Part shown: one piece after another, positions 48,474-60,900 of the stretch
Layout: each line of letters opens with the position of its first letter
Numbering within the stretch: the first letter of the stretch is position 1
Assembly: GCA_030549495.1 (NCBI GenBank)
Contig: JAUIRK010000706.1
Location: 186,001 to 250,000 of the forward strand
Length of the DNA: 64,000 nucleotides
Source of the DNA: Nectonema munidae
Taxonomy: Eukaryota; Nematomorpha; Nectonematoida; Nectonematidae
Reading direction: 5' to 3'
Made by a program: the position numbers and the translations under genes
The notes under the pieces: model-generated
Databases searched by the model: none
Told to the model about the DNA's origin: nothing
The model's input: the letters and a program-made list of their open reading frames with translations, nothing else

Positions 48474-49094
48474 GTAGGGTGGGACTTTTTACCCAAATAC
48501 ACACAAACAGATTAAAACAAATTTAAATATACACAGAATAAGTTAAATATACATTGAAGAATTATTCTCAGCATAAAATTAAAACAAATTATTAATTTCA
48601 AATTAAATTATAAAAAATTTTAAAAATAACTTGATTATTTATTTGGTTGGTTAAATATCAAACAACTTTCTTTCGTAAGGCTATGTGCTCGCAATATGCT
48701 TGAGATAGTTAATCACAGATTTTGTTATTTTATTTTTAAGAGTCGGGAGCCTTGAAGTTCAACTGTTAAGCTGAGAGATAGACCCTAAAAATCTTTGAAG
48801 CTCAGATTTTTTATTTGTTAAATAAGAATAAATTAAAATATTATTTATATACAGACAAAAACTTAAAATAGCTATATAGAATAATATTTTTTTTAATTAC
48901 TAATATATGTGGTCTGGCAAGATAATGGGAGACATAAAATATATAACAATACTCTATTGCGAGTCCTCATTCATATTTTAATAACTGTGTATCTTTTTAT
49001 TTTAACCATTTATTTAATATAATTTTAATTTCAAGTTCTTGTAAAAAAATTTATATTTCTGTGTATTTGTGTATATTTGGGTAAAAAGTCCTAC
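48474..49094. mobile_element. MITE with TIR around GACTTTTTACCCAAATA
   Basis: Left GTAGGGTGGGACTTTTTACC and right (complement) GTAGGACTTTTTACCCAAAT share about 30 bp of inverted sequence, with ACACACAAA next inside. Flanks TTATTTTT (48466-48473) and ATATTTTT (49095-49102) match at seven of eight positions, an 8-bp TSD. 621 bp, no coding. Confidence 0.7.
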
Positions 49095-49369
49095 ATATTT
49101 TTATATCGTTCTCAAGAGTTTTAAAACCTTGTAACATTCTATCACATTTGGTGTCTATGTTCTTTATTCATAAATTCAACTTCCGTACAAAAGCTTAGAG
49201 CTTTCCTACTTACGACCAAACAATTCAGACGACTTTAGTAATTCTTATTTAATTTCATTGAAAACAAGATCTTGTCTGTGTTCCCAAAAAAAGTATTCTA
49301 TATTGAATTATATGAACTAAGAATGTATATATTTACAAAGAGTGTGTCAGAGAAAGGCTTCATTTATAT

Positions 49370-49640
49370 TGGATGGATTTTTCACAGTGAAGAATATCTA
49401 GTAATATTTTTGTGAAGCTTCTTAAAGTGTTTAGTCAAATGTAAGTTACATTGAAATATTTTTCCAAGGTCTTTAACAGTTTTAGAGAAAGGTAAACAAA
49501 TAATATTTGTGATCTGGACGGGCAAGTCGTGAAATGATATAAATTACGTTTAGAGGTATTGAAAGAGATTTTGTTTTTTTGAGAAAAGATGCTGTGTTAG
49601 AAATGTATTGAAAGAGAGAATCCCACGAAGGGTGGGGAGA
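49370..49640 (-). mobile_element. LINE RT C-terminal fragment
   Basis: Minus translation gives HDLPVQITNIICLPFSKTVK with DLGKIFQCNLHLTKHFKKLH, matching the post-catalytic xDLGVxFDxxLxFxxHIxxI region of CR1/Jockey RTs. Short and interrupted by stops. No other part of the element is seen. Confidence 0.55.
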
Positions 49641-49744
49641 TTAGATTTTAGTGATGCTCTTGGTAACAGTCAATGGATTGTATGAATTGGATGTACATTA
49701 TATATTTAAATAAAATACCACAATATTATTCTAAAGAATTAACT

Positions 49745-50023
49745 CTTTGCTAACACACCCTTATACAATTTTTTTTTTTTTTTTATTTATTTTTTTTTTT
49801 AATTTTTTCCCCTCTTTCCTTTTCTCTTTTGTTTTTTTTCTTTCGTTTTTCCCCTCTCTTTTTCTGATTTTTTTTTTCAATTGTATTAATACTTCTTTTA
49901 TCATTACTATTCTTTCTAACAATTAGCTTACACTCCTAAACAGAATATATTATAAAAGATCCTGCCAGCTTTCAAGTCCTCTGCGTCTTACAAGCTGCGT
50001 CAATAAATCAAATCAAATCAAAC
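49745..50023 (+). mobile_element. LINE-type 3' end with (AAATC)n tail and TSD
   Basis: A pyrimidine-rich body (long T/C tracts 49770-49890) ends in ACAAGCTGCGTCAATAAATC then AAATCAAATC. It is flanked by a perfect 8-bp TSD, AATTAACT, at 49737-49744 and 50024-50031. Size and structure fit a severely 5'-truncated LINE or a SINE using a LINE tail. Confidence 0.65.
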
Positions 50024-50031
50024 AATTAACT

Positions 50032-51570
50032 TACCAAAATACTTTAATTTAAAATTTTGTTTTCAACAAATGATCATTTTGACTAGTTAATGTGGCTTAG
50101 AGTTGGAGATGAAAATATTTTTATTCAAAATTTTCCTACCGCATTTATCATTAAAATTATTAAAATTCTAAGCAATAAAGAATTTTTCCTAATAATAAGG
50201 AATGTTTCCTAAAATTCTTCTTCAACTGAGCTGATTTTTAGTGTGCCATCTGAAAGTCAACTCCTTCAAATATATCAAAAATTGCAATTTCAGTTAAAAA
50301 CAAATTTAAGAAATAACTTATAAATAATAAAATCTCTTAGGAATTTATATTATTTTAAATAGAAAAAGCATACATTTTATGAACTACTATTCTAATATTC
50401 TTCATAAGTCACCATCTTATTAGGTGTAAATAAAATACTTTCTTTCAAATTCGAATGTAAATAGATCCATTATAGCGTGGGCCATTATAACATTGAATTT
50501 AATATAATGAACGGTGGGTCTTGGCTCTTGTTTTTATGGCAATATATCAGGTCACGGGCCAATAGCGCGAGGTAGTAACCCCTTCATTCTCGTTAATAGT
50601 ATGTGTACTTTTGTTCAGAATTTCAAAAATAGAAACATGAATAAAAATATTCATTTTATTTTGAAGAAGAAATTTATTAAAAAAAAAGAACAGAGAAAAA
50701 GGAAACTTCGTTACCTCATCGTGATTTCTTCATACCCAGATGGATAGACATGAAAAAATACACTAGACGTAATTTAACCAGCATAGGTGGCTTATGTATG
50801 TGAGGCGCATCAAACAACCTACAAACTAATTTATAGAATTTTGAATTCTTATTTTTATTTTTATTTTATTCTAAATCTATAATGTTCACCTTTACTTTTT
50901 AGAATATAAATTCGCTCCATTTAAGGTTTTCACCTAGTAAAAATGTATATTATTAAACTAATTAAGTTTTTTCTCTGTAATAGATATAAAGATTTTTAAT
51001 AAATAATATTTGTAATTTTACTGTATTCAGTTATGTTTACTATTTCAATCTTCACTAAGTTTATTTTAAAACCTTAGAAACATTATTTTTTTAATTTTCC
51101 GATTTATCAAGATAGCGGTTTGTTATTTTTATTAAAATCTGTTTAAAATCAGACATCTTACATTTTTTTGTAATTATTGTAATATAGTCAACTTATATTG
51201 CCAATGTAGTATTTTTGTTGTATGCGTATTAATTATGTACCGATTGAATCACCATCAGTTTAATTGACATCCGTATTAAAATTTTAAAATCATTTTCGAT
51301 CTTTTGAACTGAGCACTAAGAGTTTATTTTACAGTCTAAATGCATTTGTATTTCATGCATATCATTATATAAACTGTATAATGGATGAAATAAGAAAAAC
51401 TATTGGACTTACTTTTCGCCTATGCCATTGTTTCTGATTCGAAAGTCGGAGATTTTAAAGATATACGAGTCGAAAACCAAATAATATCTCATAAATTTAT
51501 TTTTTTTTATTCTTTTTGCTCTCTGTTTTATTAAAACGATTAAATAAGTTTCAAATGAATCAACTATATT
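50032..51570. other. unassigned AT-rich stretch
   Basis: 50460-50600 is GC-richer (GGGCCATTATAAC, CACGGGCCAATAGCGCG) but no terminal repeats or coding exon could be defined. Otherwise featureless. Confidence 0.35.
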
Positions 51571-54500
51571 CAGTGGTACCTTGATTTAAGGAAATTCACG
51601 GTCCCATAACAATTGTCCCTTGTATCAAGGTTGTCCCTAGTGGCCTAGTATCAAGGTAACTAGTATCCGTAGTATAAAGAGTAGAAAAACAGAAAAATTT
51701 TCAATTGATAAACTTATCTATTAATAATTAAAGTAAAATTTTTATTTAATTAGTTTTTCTTTTCAAAAAAGTTTCGTATAGAAGTTTGCTTTTGGAACTT
51801 TCCATTTCTTGCTAGTTTTTCCGAGCTTATTTTAACTTTAGAAAGCGAATCGAAGACTTCTCCAATGTCTTTTTGAAGGGAAAAGATTGAAGATCTGAAA
51901 CTGCCTTTAAAACCATATGATGTTTTTAATTGGAGATTCAGATACTTCAGAATTCTCTATTTCTTCTTCAAGCGGAGTTGCATCCGAACTTCGGTCCTCT
52001 TTATCCAATCTCTTTTTGAAGGCAATGTTAAATGTTCCGCAAGTTTGAACATGTTCATCTATTGAAATGAATTCATCTACCGACATTGGAAATTCAGCTT
52101 TCTTGCAGTTTCAACAATAAGATTATTAAACAAAATATTATCTGTTTCTTCTGAAAAGTTATTCTCCAAGTTATCGTCAATCGAAGGCGGCAACGTGAAT
52201 CCATATTTTATGAAACATTTTTCATCAGTAGATGCTTTAATCTGACGAACAACTTGACTGATCCACATTATTGCTTGTAGAGGAGACACTATTTCTTTGA
52301 TGGAATCATTCTCAATAGAGCAAAGAACAGAGCGTAACTGAAGTTTTTTATAATTGCTTTTGAAGTTTGCTATAATGCCATTATCAAGAGGTTGCAGAAC
52401 AGTTGTAGTGTTAGGGGACAAGAAACAAATTTTTATGTTCGAAAAACTAACTTTTATCGCGTGGCTCGGTGCGTTATCAACAAATAAAATAGTTTCACGT
52501 TTTTCCTTTATTAACTTTTTGCTAAAAATTTTTAAAACGTTAAGGAAAATTTTACTTGTTACCCATGGTTTTGAGTTGTGGTGATATTGAACAGGAAGGG
52601 AAGAAATGTTTATTTTTTTTTAAATGATCTCAGATGAGCAGATTTCCCGATTACAATTGACTTTTCAATTTCGCCAGTCATATTTGTAAGCAATGCGACA
52701 GTCAAACGCTCTTTGTTTCGTTTACCTCCAGTGCATTCTTCCCCACGAACAGATAACGTACGACTTGGTAAAGATAGGAAAAAAGAGCAGTCCCGTCCAT
52801 GTTATATATATTTTTAGGTGAGTAATCCTGAATAATTTCAGGTAACCTTTCTTTCCATTGCTTTACGTCTTCTAAAAACCAATACATCTATGGTTGGTAA
52901 ATGTTATCACCATTAAACCTGTATACTAAAAAAACACTTAGTTTTTTTAACAATGTCCCTCCGAATTAAGGTTTCATGAGAATTTTTCATGGTATCTAAA
53001 TTTTTTTACAAATTAATTAATTAAAATTTTGATTAAAACTTGTTTATATGAAGATAAGATAATAGGAAATTTAGTTACTTATCGGGATATGAAGTATGAA
53101 ATATGAAAAAAGTTTAATATGCAAAATAAAATAAAATGTAGCTATCAATAAATTTTTTCAACTAAATTTTTCAATAAAAAGAGACAGTAGTTCTTATTTT
53201 ATAAATAACAGTTTGCAGATACTTTATGAAATAAAAGTTGTAGACAATAAAATAATTATTTAAGCAAAGTTTTTATTTAATAAAAAGGTAGAGTTGCGTA
53301 TGCGCAAGGAAATAATGACCTGGAAAATCAACTTTATATTTACCCCTTTCGGAGGGAAATGGTACCGGTCTTCATGATTTTTTACATAAATTAAAATGTT
53401 TTAAGGATTCTATAAAAAGGGATATGCTAAAAACATTTCATTATATACTGATTAAAAAGACTTGAAGTTAGAAAGTATACCGTCTCTAACGGCTCCACTT
53501 TCACCAGAGATAATGGCACAATGTAGATTGTAAAAAACTTTAAAATTATGAAGCCAACCATTTGAAGCTTTGAATGACTTAACATTTTTGGCTTCTGCTA
53601 TTTTTCGCGCTTGCTCTTGCAACAGAGGTCTGGTTACGGGTACATTGATATTTCTACAATGACAATACCAACACCATAGTTCTATTTCTTGAAATGGTCG
53701 TGGGTATGTCCTTTTTCGATTATAATTAACATTGTTGAAGTTTTGAGCTTCAATTTTATTTTGATTTTTTAATATTCAACTGATTTGGTTTTTACTACAA
53801 CCAAATTCATAAGCAAGTCTGCGCAAGCTGTTTTTACCTGAATTAAAAGACTTGATTGAGTTTTTTTTCAAAGGCAATTCATTTCGTTTTCTTTTTATAT
53901 GATGCATTGCGAACAGTGAATATTAAAAAATAACTAGTTATAAGAAAAAATAGAAGCAGTGATGTCCATTTTATTCGATATAAAATTCTGAAAAGTGATA
54001 TAAAAACAGCAATTTATAACAAAGCAGCAATCTAAATAAAGAGACAAATGAAGCCGAAATCTTTTCAAAAAAACTTGTTTATCAATCTTGCATAACCATT
54101 TTTTACATATGCAGTTAAACATTATTATGGAAAAAATGATGTCGAAACGAACATTCATAGCAAAGTAGCAATCTGCATGAAGAGATGAATGAAGATATAA
54201 AAGCTTTGCACAAACATCTGACAATAGTGAAATGTAGACTTGTTTATCAATGTTGCACAACCATTTTTACTCAATTAATTTCATATTATAAGGGTACTAC
54301 AAACAGTTAAACGATTATTATGCATACTTTTTCTTATTTTGTTAGCTAAAATGTTATATCGTACCCAATAAACAACAACCAATTTGATACAAGTAGCTTT
54401 TAAATGGAAAAGTTGTCCTTAATAGCAATGTTTTTGTCAATAATATAGTATAAAAGTGTCCTTAATTCCAAATATTGAGGTTGTCCCTAATATTGAGGGG

Positions 54501-54587
54501 TATTTTCATATAAAAACGATTATATAAAAAACGGTCCTCAATGAATTGTCCTTATTTTTGAGGTGTCCCTAAGCCAAGGTTTTACTG
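51571..54587 (-). mobile_element. Tigger/pogo DNA transposon, decayed
   Basis: The right end (complement) reads CAGTAAAACCTTGGCTTAGG with flanking TA; the left end CAGTGGTACCTTGATTTAAG is its diverged partner. Minus translation yields a pogo-type DNA-binding N-terminus (NSLRRLAYEFGCSKNQI, about 53820), a CENP-B-type region (RPLLQEQARKIAEAKNVKSF, FKASNGWLHNFK, about 53560), and DDE pieces: IYNMDGTALF (about 52790), LLTNMTGEIEKS, ETILFVDNAPSHAIKVSF (about 52470) and LSPNTTTVLQPLDNGIIANF (about 52370). The order and motifs are those of Tigger transposable element-derived proteins. The transposase is broken by frame changes and a missing segment between 52890 and 53460, so the copy is dead. Confidence 0.85.
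54010..54275. repeat. imperfect tandem repeat inside the Tigger element
   Basis: AGCAAWGTAGCAATCT-like words at 54019 and 54158, and CTTGTTTATCAATSTTGCAY followed by AACCATTTTT at 54074 and 54239, define two units of roughly 140-165 bp near the transposon's 5' side. Confidence 0.65.
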
Positions 54588-56573
54588 TATATCTGTGGAA
54601 AAATTGTTTCATAAAAGGAAGGAATATTTCTAAAATGAAATAAGGTTATTTAAGTCAGAAAATATAAAATAATGATTGTTCATTTGGTCAAAGAAAGGCA
54701 AGTTTTGAATATTTGATTTTGTTAGTTCAAAAATATGTCTTGCTCTCCTTCATCTATTAAAAATGAAAAACTTTTTACTTAGGGTAGACAAATTTACTCT
54801 TTTAGAAAACATATATTGGAAGGAAACACGACAAAAAGTAATGTTTTAGACTAGTTCAATAATGTCAAATTTTAAATATTAAAATTGCCTTTCAAATGTT
54901 GTTTAAATGTTTTTATAAAGATTTTTCTATCATAAAATATTAATTCAAATGTAAAATTTTAAAATTTTGTGCATTCCAATATTTAAAAAAATAGGCATTT
55001 TGAAAGGTAATAAACATAGGTTAATTTGGATTGGTAGATCACTATTATTTTACCCAATTGTTAGTATTCGCCTGAATGAAAAAGTGCAAACTTTGTGAAG
55101 TTTTTAAGTTGTATGGGGTTTTTATTGTAATTTTATTGAGTTTGTTGATATTTTTATAAGTTGTCTCGCTAATTCGCAATGCCTAGCATTCGGCCTTTCC
55201 GCATTAGTGATTCTTCCTATTTTAATAAAAAAATCACACTTTGCTTACTCAATTTCTCTCAGTATAAACTTGTCTCGAACTAAAATTTAATGTCGATGTC
55301 AGTTTAATACTAAAAGTACAACAAAAAATTATTTCACATTAGAATCGACATCATTTATTTTCAAAAATACAGTCAAATCTTTTTTATCCGAAACTGTTGA
55401 TGTCACACAACTTTTGTAGAGTAGTGAATTTGTCGGATATTAGCGAATCTTCGACTCAGCACCGTGTATAGAGTTAAGTTTAGATTTATGCCATGTTTAA
55501 AAAATCTTTAATTGACCTTTGTTGCGAATTTACTAATATTTGTAAAAAATCTGAGCAAGGCTTGGTGCTGTGCTTCTGAATGAGTGTTCCACTTGGACTG
55601 CAGGGCGGTGGATAGTCCCTGTTGCTGAGTTGGTAGGAGTGATTTCATTTTCACTCTTCAGAATGTCCTTATCTTCTGTTATATATTTTGCTCTCTATAT
55701 ATGATGATTTCTTCCTCTCTCACCTTTTTTCATTTCTCGATAGTTATGTTGATATTTATTTGCGTAGTTTTTCATCCAATTTCATGAAAGGACAGGGAGA
55801 TATATTTTCTTTCTCCAAAAATTTGACAAACTGTTTTACATTACTATTTTTTAAAAGAAATATGATTTTCCATTTCATACTTATTGACTATGATCCAAAT
55901 ATATGTTCAGATTGATCAAAAGTTGTTAAAGTCATTTACAAAAGTTACTGATTTTATTTGTAAATTTTGTATTCTATTTATTTTAACTATTGTGTGTTTA
56001 AATTTGAGTTTGAAAGTTGACTTTCCGATATGATAAAAAAGAAGATTTCTAATTAAATATGAGATATAAAATTTTAATTTTGAAATTAAAACGGAGCACA
56101 TTATTTTCTTGCAATATTTCCTATTACAATTAAGCTGAAGTTGTTTTAAATTAGTTAGTATTTTATAATATAAAATATATCAAGCCCAAAATAAAATCTT
56201 TCTTTTCCACGAAAGATTTTTAAATTCATTTATATTTTTAATTCGTAACTTTTAGAACTATTGCAAAATAAATTAAATTTCCTTCTTGAATAAATTCTAA
56301 ATTTCGTGTTTATGAATGGATAAATGCTTATAATCCCTTGATTGATGCCAATTTCTCTTAAAATACCTATCCCCTCCATTAATTTACTTTTTATCTATAA
56401 AAGTTTGACTTTTACTTTGAGTATATCTTCAATAATTAAAAAAATATATATCGTATTTTTACAACTTTTAATTTATCTTCTATTATGTTTTAACTTATTT
56501 GAAATTTCCATATCGTTTTTACAGCTAAACCGGTTTTAGATACTTCTTTTTATCTTTTTCGTCAATTTTAAAG
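54588..56573. other. unassigned region upstream of the NKRF-like exon
   Basis: Should hold the promoter and first exon of the XTBD/G-patch gene, but no ATG-to-donor exon in phase 0 could be chosen. 55565-55660 is GC-richer and could be promoter or 5' UTR. ACAGTCAAATC at 55370 followed by TTTTATCCGAA resembles a Tigger MITE end without a partner. Confidence 0.4.
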
Positions 56574-57856
56574 CTGGAGAAATATCGAGAAAAATGTGAA
56601 AATCCTAAATCTTGGGAATTAAGGAAAAAATTTTTAAAAGCTTTTTATGGAAGATTTAGTGCTAATAGATTACTAAGCCTGTCTAATATTTATGCAAATA
56701 TTCAAATACTGGGTTGTACTTATCCTAAAGAAATTTATAATGAAATTCTATCTTTAATTAATGAAGCTAATTTACCCTTTACTCAATTTTCTGCCAAACC
56801 CGGTTTCCTTAATTACGATAAAAGTGATAACGTTGTTTTCTGTTCGAATACAAAGTTTGTAAGTGAAAAGAGGTCAAGCAGCGATTCAATTAGGGAAGAA
56901 GAGAGTGGTAGTCAATTTGCTGCCACTTGCAACAAACTTTTGGATGAAAGCTTGCTAAATAATGAAAATTTAAAATCGCTTTGTGATGAAGTTGAAGTTA
57001 CATATTTTAAGTTGCCCTCAACTTTTAACTTTGTTTGTATGTTGTATGAAGATTCTTCAGAAATTGACAATGTTTTGTCCCTTCTTGAAAGAAATTGTGC
57101 CTTCAACAAAATTAAGTTAGTGTCAGATATGGATGAAAAAGCGACACAAATTTCAGTTCTTTTGCACCCTTATCTGCTCTTAAGATGTGAATTGGGTGGT
57201 GGTTGTGCCACGCAAAAAGATAAAAAGGATTTCAAACGTATTGCATATTATTATGCCTTTAAATACCTTGAAAGCCTGTTCTACACTATTGCAGTTAAGA
57301 TAGAGTATTTCTCTGATATGCCAGTTGTCACGACAGACTCTTTAACTTCACAAAGTCATCTCGATGAAAACACCAACGAAAATAGTACCGGTAAGGATAT
57401 AAAGTCAAAAGCGTACCTGATGCTTCAAAAAATGGGCTGGCAAGGAAGTGGCTTAGGAAAAGATGGCACTGGTACTTGTGCTCCCATAGAAATTCGTGAA
57501 AATAATTTTCGCGCTGGATTGGGATATACCGCATCAAAGAAACATGATTCTGAACTGAATGGTGAGATAAAGAAAGTTCTGAAATATTTTGTTGAAAGTA
57601 ACTCATTTCACGATTTAGTTTTTAATACGGACTTAGCCAAAGAGACTCGTAAATATATACATAATGAATGTCGTCATTTCAATTTGAAAAGCTCTTCAAA
57701 GAGTGGTGAGGATGGCAGAACGTTGGTCGTTTCGAGAAAGTATTCACCCCAAGATTTGGCTCACTACTTATTATATAGGCCCAACTTTTGTACTCCTAAA
57801 TTTCAACTTTTTATGCCACAAAATTTTCCTCCTGAATCCTTGTTTTTGGTCAAAAG
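56574..57856 (+). CDS. NKRF: NKRF-like protein: XTBD, dsRBD-like, G-patch and R3H
   Basis: The frame opens at a TTTTAAAG acceptor (56573) in phase 0 and has no ATG upstream of 56574 before a stop at 56526, so a first exon is missing. Residues from the acceptor: LEKYREKCENPKSWELRKKF with NRLLSLSNIYANIQILGCTY and PKEIYNEI form an XRN2-binding XTBD domain (about 1-65). A dsRBD-like half follows (CELGGGCATQKDKKDFKRIA). A G-patch lies at 57405-57530 (YLMLQKMGWQGSGLGKDGTG), then an R3H-like region to about 57830 (KETRKYIHNECRHFNL, LVVSRKYSPQDLAHYL, FQLFMPQN). Human NKRF has the same order and ends close to LVMPQ; here 11 more residues lead to the donor AAAAG/GTAATT. In vertebrates NKRF works with XRN2 and DHX15 in pre-rRNA processing in the nucleolus. 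The exon runs directly into NAT10 downstream. Confidence 0.8.
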
Positions 57857-57924
57857 GTAATTTTAAATTTGTCATTAATATTTTAACATAGATTTCCATT
57901 ATTACAAAGTGTATGAAATTTTAG
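57857..57924 (+). other. 68-bp intron or intercistronic spacer between NKRF-like and NAT10 frames
   Basis: Starts GTAATT and ends GAAATTTTAG, 80 percent A+T. Splicing removes exactly the stop codons between the frames and joins AG to A-TTT-GAT-ACA-ATG, keeping NAT10 in phase. A nearer acceptor at 57891 would make a 35-bp intron and terminate at TGA 57914-57916. There is no AATAAA in the spacer. It can be read as a cis-spliced intron of a fusion gene or as an operon spacer with a trans-splice acceptor 10 bp before the NAT10 ATG. Confidence 0.55.
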
Positions 57925-57934
57925 ATTTGATACA

Positions 57935-60900
57935 ATGAAGAGCACAATGAAAAAACTTGATAATCGTATTCGTGTATTGATTGAAAATGGCATTACTCAA
58001 CATCATCGCTCAATGTTCTTGATCCTCGGTGAGAAGGCGCGTGATCAAGTCGTTATTTTGAATCACATACTCTCAAAAGCGTCAGTGAAATCGAGGCCAA
58101 ATGTTTTGTGGTGTTATAAAAAAGATCTTGGCTTTAGCACTCATCGTCAGAGAAAGATGAAAAAGTTGCAGAAGAAGATGCATCGCGGAAACGTAGAATC
58201 CAACCTGGATGACCCCTTTGAGTTTTTTGTGGCTTCGACGTCAATTCGCTATTGCTATTACCACGAAACTCACAAGATACTCGGTAATACGTATGGTGTT
58301 TGTATTTTGCAAGACTTTGAGGCGTTAACTCCTAACTTGCTTGCAAGAACCATAGAAACGGTTGAAGGTGGCGGTCTCATCATCTTTCTGCTTTCTTCCA
58401 TCACATCCTTGAAGAGTTTGTACACGCTTTCGATGGACATTCATCATAGGTACAAGACGGAAGCTTTCTATGATCTTGTTAGTCGTTTCAACGAAAGGTT
58501 CATTCTTTCCTTAACCACGTGTCCCTCTTGCGTACTCTTAGACGATCAATTGAACGTACTTCCTATATCCGATCACAACTTTGAAATCAAGCCCGTTAAC
58601 AAAGCGGAAGAAGAAATGTCTCCAAATGATAAACAGTTGCAAGAATTGGTAACTTCCTTACAAGATACACAACCTCTAGGTTCACTGATGAATTTGACCA
58701 AAACTCTAGACCAAGGCAAGTCGCTTTTAAAGTTTATCGATGTTATTTCTGAGAAGTCATTAAAGACCACTGTACTATTAACAGCTTCTCGAGGCAGAGG
58801 CAAATCAGCTTGTCTTGGCTTAGCAATGTCTGCTTCAATCGCCTTCAACTACTCCAATATATTTGTTACTTCTCCAAGTCCAGAGAATTTGAAAACCCTC
58901 TTTGAATTTCTATTAAAAGGTTTTGACGCCTTATCTTATGAAGAACATATTGATTACGATGTGATTCAGTCTACGAATCCAGAGTTCAATAAGGCCATTG
59001 TTAGGGTAAACGTCTTTAAAAATCACCGCCAAACCATACAATACATTCATCCTACAGATGCCTTTAAGCTAGGTCAAGCTGAATTATTGATAATTGATGA
59101 AGCTGCTGCTATACCATTGACTTTGGTGAAATCCTTGCTAGGTCCTTACTTGATTTTTATGTCTTCGACAATTAATGGATACGAAGGAACTGGTAGATCT
59201 CTTTCTCTAAAGCTTTTTGCCCAATTGCGATCTGAGGCTGCTTCCAATTCAGCCAATGCTGATAACAATAACAACTTGTCCTGTTCCCATTCATTATCCC
59301 TTGGAAGAAAACTATATGAAATAGAATTGCAAGAATCGATAAGATATAAGGAAGGAGATGGAGTTGAAGCTTGGTTGAATTCGCTGCTTTGTTTGAATGT
59401 TTCTTCACTCGCTTCTCTGCACACTGGATGTCCATTGCCTGAACAGTGCGACCTTTACATGGTTAATCGCGATGCCCTGTTTTGCTATCACAAAGCATCT
59501 GAAATATTTCTATCTCGTATCATGTCGCTCTACGTTGCTTCCCATTACAAAAATACTCCAAATGACTTGCAGCTTCTTTCTGATGCTCCTGCTCATGGCA
59601 TTTTTGTTCTGCTCGGCCCCGTAAACCTTCAAAACAATACTCTGCCTGAAGTACTCTGTGTTTTACAAGTATGCCTCGAAGGCACAATTAGTAAAAAAGT
59701 CTACAAAGATAATATTTCTCGTGGTAGAAAGGCCTTTGGTGATCTCATTCCATGGACGATTTCTCAACAGTATCAAGACCCAGAATTTGCCTCGCTATCG
59801 GGAGTTAGAATTGTCCGCATAGCAACTCATCCTGACTACCAACGAATGGGATATGGAAGAAGAGCTATGCACTTGCTTGAAGAGTATTATTGTGGAAGAA
59901 TCATAAACATATCTGAAGAATCCAAAAATGAGAATAATAACGAAGCTCGGTCACTTCTTATCAAACTAAGTGAAGTTAAACCACCTACTCCATTGAATTA
60001 CATCGGCGTTTCTTTTGGACTCACTTTTGAATTGCTTAAATTTTGGAAAAAGTGTGGCATGAAGTGTCTTTACATTCGACAAACTAAGAATGATTTGACA
60101 GGCGAGCATTCTTGCATTTTGCTCAAAAAAATTAACACTGCAATTGAGAAATTGGATGCTGACAAGAAAAGAATTGACGATGAGAGTTGTTGGCTAAACG
60201 CTTACTTATTTGACTTTAAAAAACGCTTTGTTAATCTTCTATCCTATCAGTTCAAAGATTTTTCTCCTAAATTAGCGCTGAACCTTTTGCAAGAGTGTGA
60301 TATTTCTTTACTAAATAAAGAGAAGAATATGCTGACCTTTTCCCAATTAAACTACGAATTCTCAACTTATGACCTAAAAAGAATTGAAATGTATGCAAAT
60401 AATCTTTTGGATTATCATTACATCACAGATTTACTTCCGGGTTTGGCTAAATTGTATTTCCTTTTGAAAATGGATTTTACATTGAGTTTTGTTCAACAAT
60501 GCATCTTTATAACGATGGGTCTTCAACACTTAACGCTTGAAGAAGTCTCAAAGATATTAGAATTACCTTGCACCCAAATTCTTGGCCTTTTTAATCGAAT
60601 AATTAGAAAATGTTCAAAATTCCTAAACAACCTCTCTACAACCCAAATTCAAAAAGAGATAGAATCTTTTAATACTAATGGCCTGAAAACCTTAAAGCCA
60701 GCTCTGTCAAATTTGTTTGAAGAGTTGAATGAGGCTGAATTAGAATACAAGGTGAAACAAGAAAAACAAAAAGTTCTTGTTCAAGACATACTCGAGAATA
60801 GTGAAATTCATAAGATTGATTGTGATGACAACTTTTCCACACAAATCTCGCAAAGTGATCAAATTCCATCCTACATTAGTATCTCACGTAAAATGAAGAA

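Noticed and set aside
57892-57916. A separate short last exon for the NKRF-like gene using the acceptor at 57891
   Set aside because: It would need a 35-bp intron, shorter than spliceosomal introns normally allow. The 68-bp alternative is more plausible, though not proven.
59146-59435. Minus-strand frames of 87-92 codons
   Set aside because: Antisense to NAT10, whose conserved motifs fix the coding strand.
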